From Polynucleobacter sp. 78F-HAINBA (GTDB taxonomy: Bacteria; Pseudomonadota; Gammaproteobacteria; Burkholderiales; Burkholderiaceae): a stretch of DNA of 64,000 bases. The notes below the pieces were generated by a model. That model saw only the letters and a program-made list of their open reading frames with translations. It made no database searches and was not told the DNA's origin. Positions 43,274 to 52,913 of this stretch are shown piece by piece. The number at the start of each line of letters is the position of its first letter. The first letter of the stretch is position 1. The position numbers and the translations under genes are program-made. The stretch covers positions 1-64,000 of the forward strand of contig NZ_JACVOQ010000001.1 in assembly GCF_018882325.1 (NCBI RefSeq), read 5' to 3'.

Positions 43274-44932
43274 ATGAACAGAGCTATCTTACGATGCGCC
43301 ATCTACACTCGCAAATCTTCTGAAGAAGGACTAGAGCAAGGATTTAACTCACTCGACGCCCAAAGAGAGGCATGCGAAGCCTTTATCAAGAGTCAGCAGC
43401 ATGAAGGCTGGAAGCTCATCCCCGCCTTTTACGATGATGGTGGCTACTCGGGTGGCAATATGGAGCGCCCTGCTCTCAAGCAACTTCTACAGGATATCGA
43501 TCAGAAGAAGATTAATGTTGTCGTGGTCTATAAGGTGGATCGTCTAACGAGATCCTTGGCGGACTTTGCCAAGATTGTGGAGCAGTTTGATGCCAAAGGG
43601 GTTTCCTTTGTCTCGGTCACCCAGCAATTTAATACGACGAGCTCCATGGGACGCTTAACGCTCAATGTATTGCTATCCTTTGCCCAGTTTGAACGGGAAG
43701 TGACTGGTGAGCGCATCCGGGACAAGATCGCCGCATCTAAAGCCAAAGGTATGTGGATGGGAGGCACACCTCACATGGGTTATATCGCTCATGAACGAAC
43801 TCTGAAGATCAATGAGGAACAAGCTAGTCTGGTTTGCCATATCTACGAGCGCTACTTAGCGCTTGGCAATGTCCGACTACTTAAAAAGGAATTAGACCAA
43901 CAAGGCATTAGCACCCCCAAGCGCTTCACCAGTACTGAGCGCCAGTTTGGTGGCAGACTCTTTTCCAGGGGGCATCTGTACAAGATCCTCACTAACCCCG
44001 TCTATATCGGCAAGATTGTGCACCACGATCAAATTTATGAAGGTCAGCATCCGGCCATTATTGGGATTGATATCTGGGATCAAGTCCAAGCGCAGCTGCT
44101 ATCTAATCGCCAAAGCGAAACCAAGCGTAGATCCACTCCGTCGGATAGCTTGTTATTAGGGCTAGTTGTTGATGAAAGCGGTCATTGGTTGATTCCTTCA
44201 CACAGTCAAAAGCGGAGTAAACGCTATCGCTACTATGTATCCGAACCCCTCATTATGGAGAATCGGCAGTCTGCTCCTGAGGCTATTCGAATCCCGGCAC
44301 CAGAATTAGAGAGCCTGGTAATTTGCCAACTAAAAGATTGGTTAGATAATGAATCTGCCGTATTAAAAATCCTTAATCCCAAGGCCAACCAGATCCAAGA
44401 ACTCAGTATTGTGATTAAAGATTATCAAGCTCTGATCCATCAAAACACCAAAGAGCGTTATGAGTTTATTCATAGGCTCATCAAGAAGGTTAGCGTCTTA
44501 TCGGATAGCGTAGAAATTAAGATTGATCCTCAGACGCTCTTTGAAGATGCCCCCCACCCCATTGAACCCATCATATTGACCGCGCAAGCGAAGATTGAGA
44601 GATGTGGCATGGCAATGCGATTGATGGTGGGCAACAAATCGATCAATCAAAAGCTAGATGCTAATCTAATTCAAACAATTCGCAATGGTCAGAACTGGCT
44701 GAGGCGATTGACCGGTGGAGAGGTGAAATCGATTGGGGAGCTAGCCATTGAGCTGGGCATGACCAACACGGCAGTGACCAATATGATTCACCGAGCCTTT
44801 TTAGCGCCAGATATTATTCGGTCAATCATGAGCGGCATTCAACCAAACCATTTGACTGGGGATTTTCTAAAGAAGCATACCCCACTCCCCTTGAGCTGGG
44901 AAGATCAGCGAAGATTACTCGGAATTGAGTAA
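43274..44932 (+). CDS. Large serine recombinase (cassette copy 2)
   Basis: A 552-residue recombinase close to the one at 21156: CAIYTRKSSEEG (catalytic Ser), VDRLTRSLADFAKIVEQ, GGTPHMGYIAHERTL, RGHLYKILTNPVYIGKI, and the same C-terminal RCGMAMRLMVGNK. Most differences lie in the coiled C-terminal half, which sets site choice. It ends the island; the 270 bases after it (44933-45202) hold no gene. It is linked to the full core (methyltransferase, terminase), so it is likely the recombinase in current use. Confidence 0.9.
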   Translation: MNRAILRCAIYTRKSSEEGLEQGFNSLDAQREACEAFIKSQQHEGWKLIPAFYDDGGYSGGNMERPALKQLLQDIDQKKINVVVVYKVDRLTRSLADFAKIVEQFDAKGVSFVSVTQQFNTTSSMGRLTLNVLLSFAQFEREVTGERIRDKIAASKAKGMWMGGTPHMGYIAHERTLKINEEQASLVCHIYERYLALGNVRLLKKELDQQGISTPKRFTSTERQFGGRLFSRGHLYKILTNPVYIGKIVHHDQIYEGQHPAIIGIDIWDQVQAQLLSNRQSETKRRSTPSDSLLLGLVVDESGHWLIPSHSQKRSKRYRYYVSEPLIMENRQSAPEAIRIPAPELESLVICQLKDWLDNESAVLKILNPKANQIQELSIVIKDYQALIHQNTKERYEFIHRLIKKVSVLSDSVEIKIDPQTLFEDAPHPIEPIILTAQAKIERCGMAMRLMVGNKSINQKLDANLIQTIRNGQNWLRRLTGGEVKSIGELAIELGMTNTAVTNMIHRAFLAPDIIRSIMSGIQPNHLTGDFLKKHTPLPLSWEDQRRLLGIE

Positions 44933-45202
44933 AGCAGGTTTCGGCAAGTAACAAACTATAACCAACTTTGACGAAGTATTCATTCGCAAAGCTTAAGATA
45001 CAAGAAAACTACCGCAGATAATGGCAATACAGCCACACTACGTTACACAGACTCGAACAGCAAGGCTAGCCTATTAAATCAATTGCTATGATTGTTGATG
45101 CGATCTAATACCACTCCGAGAGCTTCTTTTTGACCTTACAAAAACAATTCAACTTAAAAGTAGGTAGAAAGCCTTTAGCCTTCTACCTGCGTCACATTAA
45201 AT

Positions 45203-46231
45203 TCAATCTGCTTTGATACCGTTGGTGGAGATAACTTTACCCCAACGTTCAATTTCCTTATTTAGATACTTTGCCGTCTCTTCTGGAGATGAGCCAACTG
45301 GCTCTGCGCCAATATTTTCAAACTTTTCCTTAATTTCAGGTGACTCCAAGCTAGAAACTAAAGCCTTATTTAATTTCTTAATAATTGGAGCGGGCGTTCC
45401 GCTCGGCACAAAAACTGCAAACCATGGCGTTACGTCATAACCCGGCAGCCCTGATTCAGCAATTGTCGGTACCCCTGGCAATGATTTTGAACGTTTAGTC
45501 GTTGTCAATCCAATTGCACGAATTTTCCCAGATGCAATATGCGGCTTTGCAGAAGTAATGCTATCAAACATATAGTTCACCTGGCCACCAATCAAGTCAG
45601 TTACTGCGGGGCCGCTTCCCTTATAAGGGATGTGCTGCATATCAATCTTTGCAAGTGATGTAAATACCTCCCCAGCCAAGTGGATTGATGTTCCATTTCC
45701 TGCAGATGCGTAGGTAAGGCGACCTGGTTGCGCTTTAGCATTGGCAATTACATCCGAAACAGTTTTTACATTGGGTTGAGTAGCATTGGTTACCAATACA
45801 TTTGGAACAACAGCAACCAAGCTCACCGGGGAGAAATCTTTTACTGGATCGTAGGGCAATTTTGGATAGAGGAATTTATTGGTTGCCATGCCAATTGAAG
45901 TAATAATCATAGTGTAGCCATCTGCATCCGATCTAGCCACAAGCTCAGCTCCAATGTTGCCGCCCGCACCCGGCTTATTTTCAACAATAATTGCCTGACC
46001 GAGAGATTTAGATGACTTATCAGCTAATGCCCGAGCAATAACATCCATTGCTCCACCTGGAGGGAACGGCACTATCCAGCGAATCGGCTTCGATGGCCAT
46101 TCTTGAGCATTTGCATTGGCTCCACCCATAAGCAAGAGTGAAGTTGCTAATAGAATTGAAAAAGCTGTTGAAGCTATTCTACCGAGCAAGCCAACAACAA
46201 CTTTATCCGTATTTGTAATGCAGTTATTCAT
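45203..46231 (-). CDS. Bug-family (TctC-like) periplasmic substrate-binding protein
   Basis: A 342-residue binding protein. The N-terminus has a long leader with a hydrophobic core (FSILLATSLLLMGG) and an Ala-x-Ala type cleavage at about residue 42 (ANANAQ); the mature part begins WPSKPIRWIVPFPPGGAMDV, the Bug family signature. These capture carboxylates for tripartite tricarboxylate transporters. It ends the catechol operon, 25 bases after pcaD, so it probably binds an aromatic acid or a muconate- or adipate-like compound; no TctA or TctB is seen beside it. Confidence 0.87.
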   Translation of the reverse strand: MNNCITNTDKVVVGLLGRIASTAFSILLATSLLLMGGANANAQEWPSKPIRWIVPFPPGGAMDVIARALADKSSKSLGQAIIVENKPGAGGNIGAELVARSDADGYTMIITSIGMATNKFLYPKLPYDPVKDFSPVSLVAVVPNVLVTNATQPNVKTVSDVIANAKAQPGRLTYASAGNGTSIHLAGEVFTSLAKIDMQHIPYKGSGPAVTDLIGGQVNYMFDSITSAKPHIASGKIRAIGLTTTKRSKSLPGVPTIAESGLPGYDVTPWFAVFVPSGTPAPIIKKLNKALVSSLESPEIKEKFENIGAEPVGSSPEETAKYLNKEIERWGKVISTNGIKAD

Positions 46232-46256
46232 GGTTAATACCCCTATAGGAATAATA

Positions 46257-47036
46257 TTAAGTTTGCAGAAATTGAATTAGTGAGCTATTAAATTCATTCC
46301 CAGCTTCGACATTTGAAATGTGTGATGCAGGCAATTCAACAACTGTGGATTCGCTCACAAGCTGATGCATTTTTTGTGCGTCAGCAATGGTGGTTACGGG
46401 ATCATGCACGCCGCAAATAATTAAAGTTTTGGATTGAATTGCCGAAACTTTTGCTGTGAGATCTTCATCTGCCAAGGCCTCACAACAACTTGCATATCCT
46501 TCTGTACTCTCATTTTTTAGCTTTACCACCATTGAATTAACCACAGAAGGTGATGCCGCATAGAACTCGGAAGTAAACCAGCGGGAAGGAGCTGAATCAG
46601 CAATAAGACTTAGCCCATTTTTTCTTACGAGAGTGGCACGCTCTGTCCAGGCTGCCTCCGTCCCAACTTTAACGGCTGTATTCGCCAAAATTAATTTATC
46701 GATCCTTTGCGGTGCGTTGATACCAAGCCACTGCCCCACTACTCCACCCATTGAAATTCCACAGAAAGATACTTTTTCAATGCCCAAAAAATCAAGCAAA
46801 CCTAAAACATCTTTTCCCAGCAACTCAATACTGTACGGCCCCTTAGGCGAAGATGACCGACCGTGACCCCTAGTGTCATAGCGAATCAGATAAAAATTTT
46901 TAGAAAGGCTACTAACTTGTCCATCCCACATAGAATGATCAGTTCCGAGTGAGTTGGAAAAAATTAATGGCGGATTCTTTGGGTCACCATCGACTTGATA
47001 AAAGATATCTGCCCCACCAATATGAGCAATACTCAT
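46257..47036 (-). CDS. pcaD: 3-oxoadipate enol-lactonase
   Basis: A 259-residue alpha/beta-hydrolase: nucleophile elbow GISMGG (Ser), late Asp in GVHDPVT and His in PASHISN make the triad. It hydrolyses beta-ketoadipate enol-lactone, the product of CatC, to beta-ketoadipate. ATG at 47036, 5 bases after the pcaF stop, is chosen; the frame runs on to 47099 inside pcaF. The assignment as PcaD/CatD rests on its place in a catechol operon with catB, catC and pcaIJF. Confidence 0.85.
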   Translation of the reverse strand: MSIAHIGGADIFYQVDGDPKNPPLIFSNSLGTDHSMWDGQVSSLSKNFYLIRYDTRGHGRSSSPKGPYSIELLGKDVLGLLDFLGIEKVSFCGISMGGVVGQWLGINAPQRIDKLILANTAVKVGTEAAWTERATLVRKNGLSLIADSAPSRWFTSEFYAASPSVVNSMVVKLKNESTEGYASCCEALADEDLTAKVSAIQSKTLIICGVHDPVTTIADAQKMHQLVSESTVVELPASHISNVEAGNEFNSSLIQFLQT

Positions 47037-47041
47037 TTTGT

Positions 47042-48253
47042 TCACACTCTTTCTATAATTAAAGCAATTCCTTGCCCAACGCCAATGCACATACTGCAAA
47101 GCGCATAGCGGCCATTAGTGCGAATCAACTGATACATTGCCGTTGTTACAAGGCGAGCGCCAGATGCGCCCAATGGATGCCCTATAGAGATTGCACCGCC
47201 ATTTGGGTTTATGTGGTCAGCGTTATCAGATAAACCAAGATCGCGAATTACAGCCAATGCCTGAGCTGCAAATGCTTCATTTAATTCGATTACATCCATT
47301 TGCTCTAACTTGAGCCCTGCTTTCATTAGCACTTTCCTAATTGCTGGCGCAGGCCCAAAACCCATAATCCTTGGTTCTACTCCAGCTGCTGCAACAGCAA
47401 TAACCCGAGCCTTAGGAATCAAAGAATGTTGCTTTATTCCGGAATCAGAGGCCAACAATAAAGCGCATGCCCCATCATTAATACCCGAAGCATTTCCTGC
47501 TGTAACGGTTCCACCCGTCTTGACGATTCCAGATAGACCCGAGAGGGACTCATAAGTCGTACTAGCCCTGGGATGCTCATCCTTAGAAAAAATAATTGGA
47601 TCGCCTTTTTTCTGAGGGATTTCTACTGAAACAATTTCATCAGAAAAAATATTTAATGCCTGGGCTTTAGCTGTTCTTTGCTGACTATTAAAAGCGAACA
47701 AATCCTGATCATGTCTAGAAATTTTGAAATCCTCAGCAACATTCTCCGCCGTTTCAGGCATTGAGTGAACGCCATATTGCGCCTTCATTAAAGGATTGAT
47801 AAACCTCCAACCAATTGTTGTGTCTTCTAGTTTTGCGGATCTAGAAAAAGCCGTCTCAGCCTTTCCCATCACAAATGGAGCTCTCGACATACTCTCAACC
47901 CCACCAGCAATCATCAAGTGATTGCCGCCGCCCTTAATTGCATTTGCAGCAATACCAATTGCATCAAGACTTGAGCCACAAAGCCTATTAACTGTAGAGC
48001 CAGGCACTTCTGCTGGCAAGCCCGATAGCAATCCAGCCATTCTCGCAACGTTTCTATTGTCTTCGCCTGCTTGATTTGCACACCCATAAATAATGTCGTC
48101 AATCTGCGTCCAATCACAAGCGTTGCGCGCCATTAAAGCTTTAATTGGAAGTGCAGCTAAATCATCAGCCCTTAACCCAGATAATGATCCGCCATATCTA
48201 CCGAAGGGAGTTCTAATGGCATCGCATATATATGCCGCCTCCAACGCACTCAT
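47042..48253 (-). CDS. pcaF: 3-oxoadipyl-CoA thiolase
   Basis: A 403-residue thiolase: active-site Cys in [10 protein letters not shown], His in [18 protein letters not shown] and the second Cys in [10 protein letters not shown]. Cleaves beta-ketoadipyl-CoA to succinyl-CoA and acetyl-CoA, the last step of the pathway. It begins in an ATGA overlap with pcaJ. Length and the [14 protein letters not shown] region fit PcaF better than general acetyl-CoA acetyltransferases. Confidence 0.88.
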   Translation of the reverse strand: MSALEAAYICDAIRTPFGRYGGSLSGLRADDLAALPIKALMARNACDWTQIDDIIYGCANQAGEDNRNVARMAGLLSGLPAEVPGSTVNRLCGSSLDAIGIAANAIKGGGNHLMIAGGVESMSRAPFVMGKAETAFSRSAKLEDTTIGWRFINPLMKAQYGVHSMPETAENVAEDFKISRHDQDLFAFNSQQRTAKAQALNIFSDEIVSVEIPQKKGDPIIFSKDEHPRASTTYESLSGLSGIVKTGGTVTAGNASGINDGACALLLASDSGIKQHSLIPKARVIAVAAAGVEPRIMGFGPAPAIRKVLMKAGLKLEQMDVIELNEAFAAQALAVIRDLGLSDNADHINPNGGAISIGHPLGASGARLVTTAMYQLIRTNGRYALCSMCIGVGQGIALIIERV

Positions 48254-48900
48254 ATTTCGCCCTTCAACAGTGAAGCACCTGTTAGCGCCTGCAGTTCATC
48301 AAAATGCATACCTTCGACCATTTCGAGAACTACTAGCCCCTTTGGAGTTACATCAATGACGGCTAAGTCTGTATAAATCCGATTTACACACCCCACACCA
48401 GTTAATGGATACGAGCAAGTACTTACAATTTTTGACTCACCATTCTTTGTTACATGCTCCATGGTGATAAAGACGTTTTTAGCTCCAATAGCAAGATCCA
48501 TAGCGCCGCCAACTGCAGGTATGGCATCTGATGAGCCTGTATGCCAGTTTGCTAAGTCTCCGTTAGAGGCAACTTGAAACGCCCCTAATACACAAATATC
48601 CAGGTGACCGCCTCTCATCATGGTAAATGAATCTCCGTGATGAAAATATGATCCGCCCTTTAGTAGCGTTACAAATTCCTTGCCTGCATTAATTAAGTCG
48701 GGATCTTCATTGCCTTTCGTTGGTGCTGGACCCATCCCCAATATACCGTTTTCACTTTGAAGAAATACTTCTTTATTTGGGTCTAAATAATTGGCAATCT
48801 TTGTTGGAAGGCCAATTCCAAGATTGACGTAGGAACCCTCTGGAATATCCTGAGCAACCCTTTGAACAATCTGATCTCTACTTAACCGTTGATATGCCAT
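48250..48900 (-). CDS. pcaJ: 3-oxoadipate CoA-transferase subunit B
   Basis: A 216-residue CoA-transferase beta subunit with the catalytic Glu motif SENGILGMGP and GAMDLAIGAKN. With PcaI it moves CoA from succinyl-CoA to beta-ketoadipate. ATG at 48900 with AAGGAAAG upstream is used in place of the TTG at 48918. Starts 14 bases after the pcaI stop. Confidence 0.9.
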   Translation of the reverse strand: MAYQRLSRDQIVQRVAQDIPEGSYVNLGIGLPTKIANYLDPNKEVFLQSENGILGMGPAPTKGNEDPDLINAGKEFVTLLKGGSYFHHGDSFTMMRGGHLDICVLGAFQVASNGDLANWHTGSSDAIPAVGGAMDLAIGAKNVFITMEHVTKNGESKIVSTCSYPLTGVGCVNRIYTDLAVIDVTPKGLVVLEMVEGMHFDELQALTGASLLKGEI

Positions 48901-48914
48901 TTCAGCTTTCCTTT

Positions 48915-49574
48915 TCAAATAGCAACAACATGTTTAATAAAGATGCCAGGGGTCACAATCCACTCCGGATCTAACTCACCTAATGGCACAACTTCATCGA
49001 CTTGAGCAATCGTGCATTTGGCAGCAGTTGCCATAATGGGCCCAAAATTTCGAGCACTCTTTCGATAAATAAGATTTCCCCATCTATCACCCTTGTGCGC
49101 TTTTATCAGGGAAAAATCTGCGTAAATTGGATATTCAAGCACATACCCCTTACCATTGATTTGCTTACACTCTTTGCCTTCAGCCAATAGAGTTCCATAG
49201 CCTGTTGGCGTATAAATTGCACCCAGGCCAGCGCCTGCAGCTTGAATGCGCGCAGCCAAATTACCCTGCGGAACCAGTTCTAATTCTATCTTTTTAGCAA
49301 AGTAGAGCTTGTCGAACTCATAGGAGTCAGACTGTCTCGGGAAAGAACAAATAATCTTCTTAACTTGACCTGCTTTTAACAACGCCGCCAAACCATGGTC
49401 ACCATTTCCGGCATTGTTATTAACAACGGTCAACTCTTTAGCCCCATGCTCAATAAGGGCATTTATAAGCTCAGCAGGCTGACCAGCAGTTCCAAATCCG
49501 CCAATCATGACCGTAGAGCCATCGCCAATTTTTTTGATGGCGTCGTATAAAGACGTTGATGTTTTATCAATCAT
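48915..49574 (-). CDS. pcaI: 3-oxoadipate CoA-transferase subunit A
   Basis: A 219-residue CoA-transferase alpha subunit: GSTVMIGGFGTAGQP near the N-terminus is the family's glycine-rich motif, followed by VNNNAGNGDHGLA and YTPTGYGT. Works with PcaJ, which carries the catalytic Glu. It follows catC by 33 bases in the operon. Confidence 0.9.
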   Translation of the reverse strand: MIDKTSTSLYDAIKKIGDGSTVMIGGFGTAGQPAELINALIEHGAKELTVVNNNAGNGDHGLAALLKAGQVKKIICSFPRQSDSYEFDKLYFAKKIELELVPQGNLAARIQAAGAGLGAIYTPTGYGTLLAEGKECKQINGKGYVLEYPIYADFSLIKAHKGDRWGNLIYRKSARNFGPIMATAAKCTIAQVDEVVPLGELDPEWIVTPGIFIKHVVAI

Positions 49575-49607
49575 AATAATTTTGGATTGCTCGTAATCAT
49601 GAGTCGC

Positions 49608-49898
49608 TTAACTATCATCACTCTTTACAGACGATGGATGTCTGCACAACGGCATTACTTCAATTTGCATATATGGAAAGAGTGGCAAAGTTGAAATCAG
49701 CGTGTGTAACTCATCGACGCTTTCAACATCAAAAATGCTGATATTTGCGTATTGACCCGCAATACGCCATAGATGACGCCATTTACCCTCAGATTGAAGG
49801 CCTTGAGCAATTTCCTTTTCTCTTTTCTTTAATGCAGTTGCTTCAGCCTCTGGCATAGATGTTGGTAAATTTACGTTCATTCTTACGTGAAATAACAT
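49608..49898 (-). CDS. catC: Muconolactone delta-isomerase
   Basis: A 96-residue ferredoxin-like-fold isomerase: MLFHVRMNVNLP start, WRHLWRIAGQYANISIFDV and a C-terminal PLFPYMQIEV, all typical of CatC, which turns muconolactone into the enol-lactone. Strong GGGGGAG ribosome site. Sits directly after catB, as in other catechol operons. Confidence 0.92.
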   Translation of the reverse strand: MLFHVRMNVNLPTSMPEAEATALKKREKEIAQGLQSEGKWRHLWRIAGQYANISIFDVESVDELHTLISTLPLFPYMQIEVMPLCRHPSSVKSDDS

Positions 49899-49931
49899 GG
49901 TGTCTCCCCCTTTTGTAATTAGTAATTCGAA

Positions 49932-51047
49932 TTAGTTTGATCGGCGCTTTAAGTGATTGATTTTTTGAATATCCAACTTAATTCCTAAACCGGGACCCTT
50001 GGGAACTTGAAGGCTAAAGTCTTTATAGACAAGAGGCTCGATCAAAATTTCTTCAGTCAGCAATAATGGCCCAAATAATTCAGTGCCATAAGCTAAATCA
50101 CGAAATGTAGAAAATACATGGGCGGAGGCTGCCGTACCGACTGCTCCCTCCAACATAGTCCCACCGTATAAATCAATACCAGATAATTCAGCAATATTTG
50201 CAGCCTGTAATGCAGGAAACAAACCGCCAGACTGATTAATTTTTATGGCAAAGACATCTGCAGCAAATTTATTGGCCAACTCCAACGCATCCACAGGTCC
50301 GTGCAATGACTCGTCAGCCATAATTGCAACCGAAAATTTATTTGTTAGGCGTGCCATGCTGTCCTTATGGATCGCCTTGACGGGCTGCTCAATTAAATCA
50401 ATGCCACCAGCCTCTAGCGCAGCAATACCACGTATAGCTTGCAACTCGCTCCATGCTTGATTGACATCCACACGCACACTAATATCTGCGCCCAATGCAC
50501 GTTTAATTGCCAAGACATGTTCAACATCGGCCCCAACAGATCTCAATCCAATCTTAAGCTTGAAGATATTGTGACGGCGCAATTCAATCATCTTTTCCGC
50601 CTCAGCAATATCCTTCTTTGTATCTCCGCTTGCTAATGTCCAGGCGACAGGCAATTCATCCCTCAGGCGACCACCTAACAATTCACTAACAGGGATCCCA
50701 AGTCGCTTACCTTTTGCATCTAGTAGTGCAGTTTCAATTGCGCACTTTGCAAATCGATTTCCTTGAATAGTCTTTCGGAGCTGATTCATCACCTTTGCAA
50801 TTTCATTGGCATTCATGCCAATGATTAGTGGAGCTATGTAGGTATCGATATTTACTTTGATACTCTCAGGACTCTCCTCACCATAGTTAAGGCCGCCAAT
50901 AGTAGTTGCTTCACCCCAGCCTTCAATGCCATCTGAACAGCGTATGCGAACCAGCACCAATGCCTGTGCATTCATTGTTGCAACCGACAATTTGTGAGGC
51001 CGTATTGTCGGCACGTCCACCAATAAGGTATCTACGGCTTCAATCAT
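49932..51047 (-). CDS. catB: Muconate cycloisomerase
   Basis: A 371-residue enolase-superfamily enzyme: catalytic FKLKIG (Lys-x-Lys), metal-binding VRVDVNQAW, IEQPV and MADES, and late GGTMLEGAVGTAAS. Converts cis,cis-muconate to muconolactone. First gene of the operon; divergent from the LysR gene, with the ATAC-N7-GTAT site between them. The catechol 1,2-dioxygenase (catA) that would make the substrate is not in this window. A chloromuconate enzyme cannot be excluded. Confidence 0.9.
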   Translation of the reverse strand: MIEAVDTLLVDVPTIRPHKLSVATMNAQALVLVRIRCSDGIEGWGEATTIGGLNYGEESPESIKVNIDTYIAPLIIGMNANEIAKVMNQLRKTIQGNRFAKCAIETALLDAKGKRLGIPVSELLGGRLRDELPVAWTLASGDTKKDIAEAEKMIELRRHNIFKLKIGLRSVGADVEHVLAIKRALGADISVRVDVNQAWSELQAIRGIAALEAGGIDLIEQPVKAIHKDSMARLTNKFSVAIMADESLHGPVDALELANKFAADVFAIKINQSGGLFPALQAANIAELSGIDLYGGTMLEGAVGTAASAHVFSTFRDLAYGTELFGPLLLTEEILIEPLVYKDFSLQVPKGPGLGIKLDIQKINHLKRRSN

Positions 51048-51128
51048 ATTTAATTTGTATAGTATTAGGAATAGTAAACTGTAATTTGGGGAATTTCATC
51101 AGTCCAACACTGTTTTGGTATCATTTTC

Positions 51129-51143
51129 ATACTTATAAGGTAT
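51129..51143. promoter_or_regulatory. LysR-type (CatM/BenM-like) binding site
   Basis: ATAC-TTATAAG-GTAT is an exact match to the ATAC-N7-GTAT element bound by CatM and BenM in response to muconate. It is 4 bases before the regulator's ATG and about 82 bases upstream of the catB start, so one site can serve both activation of the operon and autorepression. Confidence 0.75.
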
Positions 51144-51147
51144 ATAT

Positions 51148-52062
51148 ATGGAACTAAGGCATCTACGCTACTTTGTTGCGGTCGCAGAAGAAAAAAGCTT
51201 CACCAAAGCATCTGAAAAACTCTTCATTGCTCAGCCTCCTCTGAGCAGACAAATACAGCAATTAGAGGCTGAATTGGGCGCAACATTATTCATAAGAGAC
51301 TCACGCCCACTAAAACTTACGAAAGCCGGCGTCTTCTTCTATGAACATGCAACCCAAGTTTTAGCCAAAACGAGTGAGTTGAAAGCTATGACCAAAAGAG
51401 TGGGCAACATTGGACGGATCCTAAATATTGGGTTTGTTGCCTCCCTGCTCTACGGAATACTTCCCAAAACAATCCGAAAGTATCGTGCCGAATTTAACTC
51501 TGTCGAACTACGAATGTACGAAATGACAACGATGGAGCAACTCAAGGCCCTAAAAGAGGGAAAAATTGATATTGGGTTTGGACGCGTTCGTCACGAAGAT
51601 GCAGATATACGAAGAATTGTGCTGCAAGAAGAGAAGTTAATTGCAGCTACACCAATTGACCATCCTTTAGCAAAAGCAAAGAAGCCAATTCTATTTAAAG
51701 ATTTGGCAGACGAGAATCTCATAATTTACCCAAAACAGCCCAGACCAAGCTATGCAGATGAAGTCCTAAATGCACTCAAAGATAGAAATGTGCGCCCTAA
51801 AAAAGTTATTGAGGTAAGGGAGCTACAAATAGCAATTGGATTGGTTGCGGCGGGAGAAGGAGTTTCAATAGTCCCTTTAAGCCTCCAAGGAATGAAGCGC
51901 GATGATGTTGCATACCTTGATCTCAAAGAAAGACATGCTTACTCGCCAATCATTATGAGTGTTAGGTCAATGGACAAATCAGAAGAAATTAATGCAATGT
52001 TGCAGTTGCTCTACCGAATATATGATGAAGAAAGCATACCTTACGCCCGGGAAGATCTCTAA
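51148..52062 (+). CDS. LysR-type regulator of the catechol operon (CatR/CatM-like)
   Basis: A 304-residue LysR regulator: winged helix RYFVAVAEEKSFTKASEKL with PPLSRQIQQLEAELG, then a two-lobed effector domain beginning ILNIGFVASLLYGILP, which is similar to CatM/BenM, including the SLLYG region near the muconate pocket. Divergent transcription from catB with a matching operator supports the role. Ligand is probably cis,cis-muconate. 52063-52433 beyond it has no gene apart from the repeat noted at 52336. Confidence 0.85.
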   Translation: MELRHLRYFVAVAEEKSFTKASEKLFIAQPPLSRQIQQLEAELGATLFIRDSRPLKLTKAGVFFYEHATQVLAKTSELKAMTKRVGNIGRILNIGFVASLLYGILPKTIRKYRAEFNSVELRMYEMTTMEQLKALKEGKIDIGFGRVRHEDADIRRIVLQEEKLIAATPIDHPLAKAKKPILFKDLADENLIIYPKQPRPSYADEVLNALKDRNVRPKKVIEVRELQIAIGLVAAGEGVSIVPLSLQGMKRDDVAYLDLKERHAYSPIIMSVRSMDKSEEINAMLQLLYRIYDEESIPYAREDL

Positions 52063-52335
52063 ATGTTTGTCAACTAATACTTGGAATGTCGTTTAAAACG
52101 ACGCTCCATTACACACTTAATAAATGCCGCTCCAGCCTTTTGAATTTGCTATGGAAATTATTAGCGCAATCCATTACCGCTCCGATAGCACACGACCAAT
52201 GGCTAAATAATTTTAAGAGATTAATCAAAGAGCTATTTCTTACCAAAAATAGCTGAACTACTCCGCCTGAGGCAGACCAAACCAACCGTCATTTTGGTCC
52301 GCAAAGAGAAATGTTATTCCAGAAGCCAATACCCC

Positions 52336-52392
52336 GAACAAACCAACCCCAGAGAATTTAAAAACAAAAAAGTCCCGCGTACTGTGGGGCTT
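52336..52392 (+). terminator. Terminator-like repeat beside tRNA-Ser
   Basis: AACCAACCCCAGAGAATT followed by an AGTCCCGCG-tact-GTGGGGCTT hairpin. Related to 22875-22930. For the minus-strand tRNA it lies about 42 bases downstream of the 3' end, where a terminator is expected. Confidence 0.5.
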
Positions 52393-52432
52393 ATTCGTTA
52401 TTCTCTCAGTATGAACGAAATACAGAGACTAG

Positions 52433-52523
<91 letters not shown>

Positions 52524-52616
52524 GAACCAAGGTGTAATTATAGCTACCGATATATAAACCCCTGAGGCCAATGTTGCCTTTGAAATGCAGTAGACATGGT
52601 TGATATAGCGCATTAT

Positions 52617-52644
52617 TATGGATATACATTAATGTATATCCATA
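52617..52644. promoter_or_regulatory. Toxin-antitoxin operator palindrome
   Basis: A 28-base perfect palindrome centred between 52630 and 52631, built from ATGGATATACAT and its complement. It lies 24 bases before the antitoxin ATG, the place for autorepression by an AbrB-type antitoxin with its toxin. Confidence 0.82.
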
Positions 52645-52667
52645 TTCATATCAGAAAGGATTCGACC

Positions 52668-52913
52668 ATGAACATCCAAATATCGAAATGGGGAAATAGT
52701 CTAGCCTTGCGTATACCTGCGACACTAATTAAGCAAACTCAACTCAAAGATGGGGATAAGGTTGAGGCAACTCTGTCAAAAGATGGCTCATTAATTATTA
52801 GGCCTCAGAAATTGGATCGCAAAGCAATTGCAGCGCAGCTTAAAGCATTCAGGGATACATTGAAGATGGGCAAATCGGCAATGGATGAAGTCCGATCAGA
52901 GGCACGCTATTAA
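52668..52913 (+). CDS. vapB: AbrB/MazE-type antitoxin (VapB role)
   Basis: An 81-residue protein: the swapped-hairpin DNA-binding domain MNIQISKWGNSLALRIPATL, GDKVEATLSKDGSLIIRP, then a helical tail that should cover the toxin. ATG at 52668 with AAGGA upstream; the longer frame from 52596 would run through the operator. Its TAA overlaps the toxin's ATG by one base (TAATG). Confidence 0.87.
   Translation: MNIQISKWGNSLALRIPATLIKQTQLKDGDKVEATLSKDGSLIIRPQKLDRKAIAAQLKAFRDTLKMGKSAMDEVRSEARY

Larger units (their letters stand above)
20301..44932. mobile_element. Putative mobile defence island bounded by duplicated serine-recombinase cassettes
   Basis: Two homologous blocks in the same orientation, 20301-22811 and 42379-44932, each contain a leader palindrome followed by DUF3489, DUF2924 and recombinase genes. 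Between them lie restriction and other defence genes, then a phage-like core with DnaB-like, ParB-methyltransferase, DUF5681 and terminase genes. Left of the first block are broken tRNA-like sequences. No transfer or capsid gene is seen. The exact ends are not defined: the left cassette could be an independent older insertion. Confidence 0.55.

Noticed and set aside
20000..45000. CRISPR array in the defence island
   Set aside because: No regularly spaced repeats and no cas genes were seen; the repeats present are single inverted or two-copy direct repeats.
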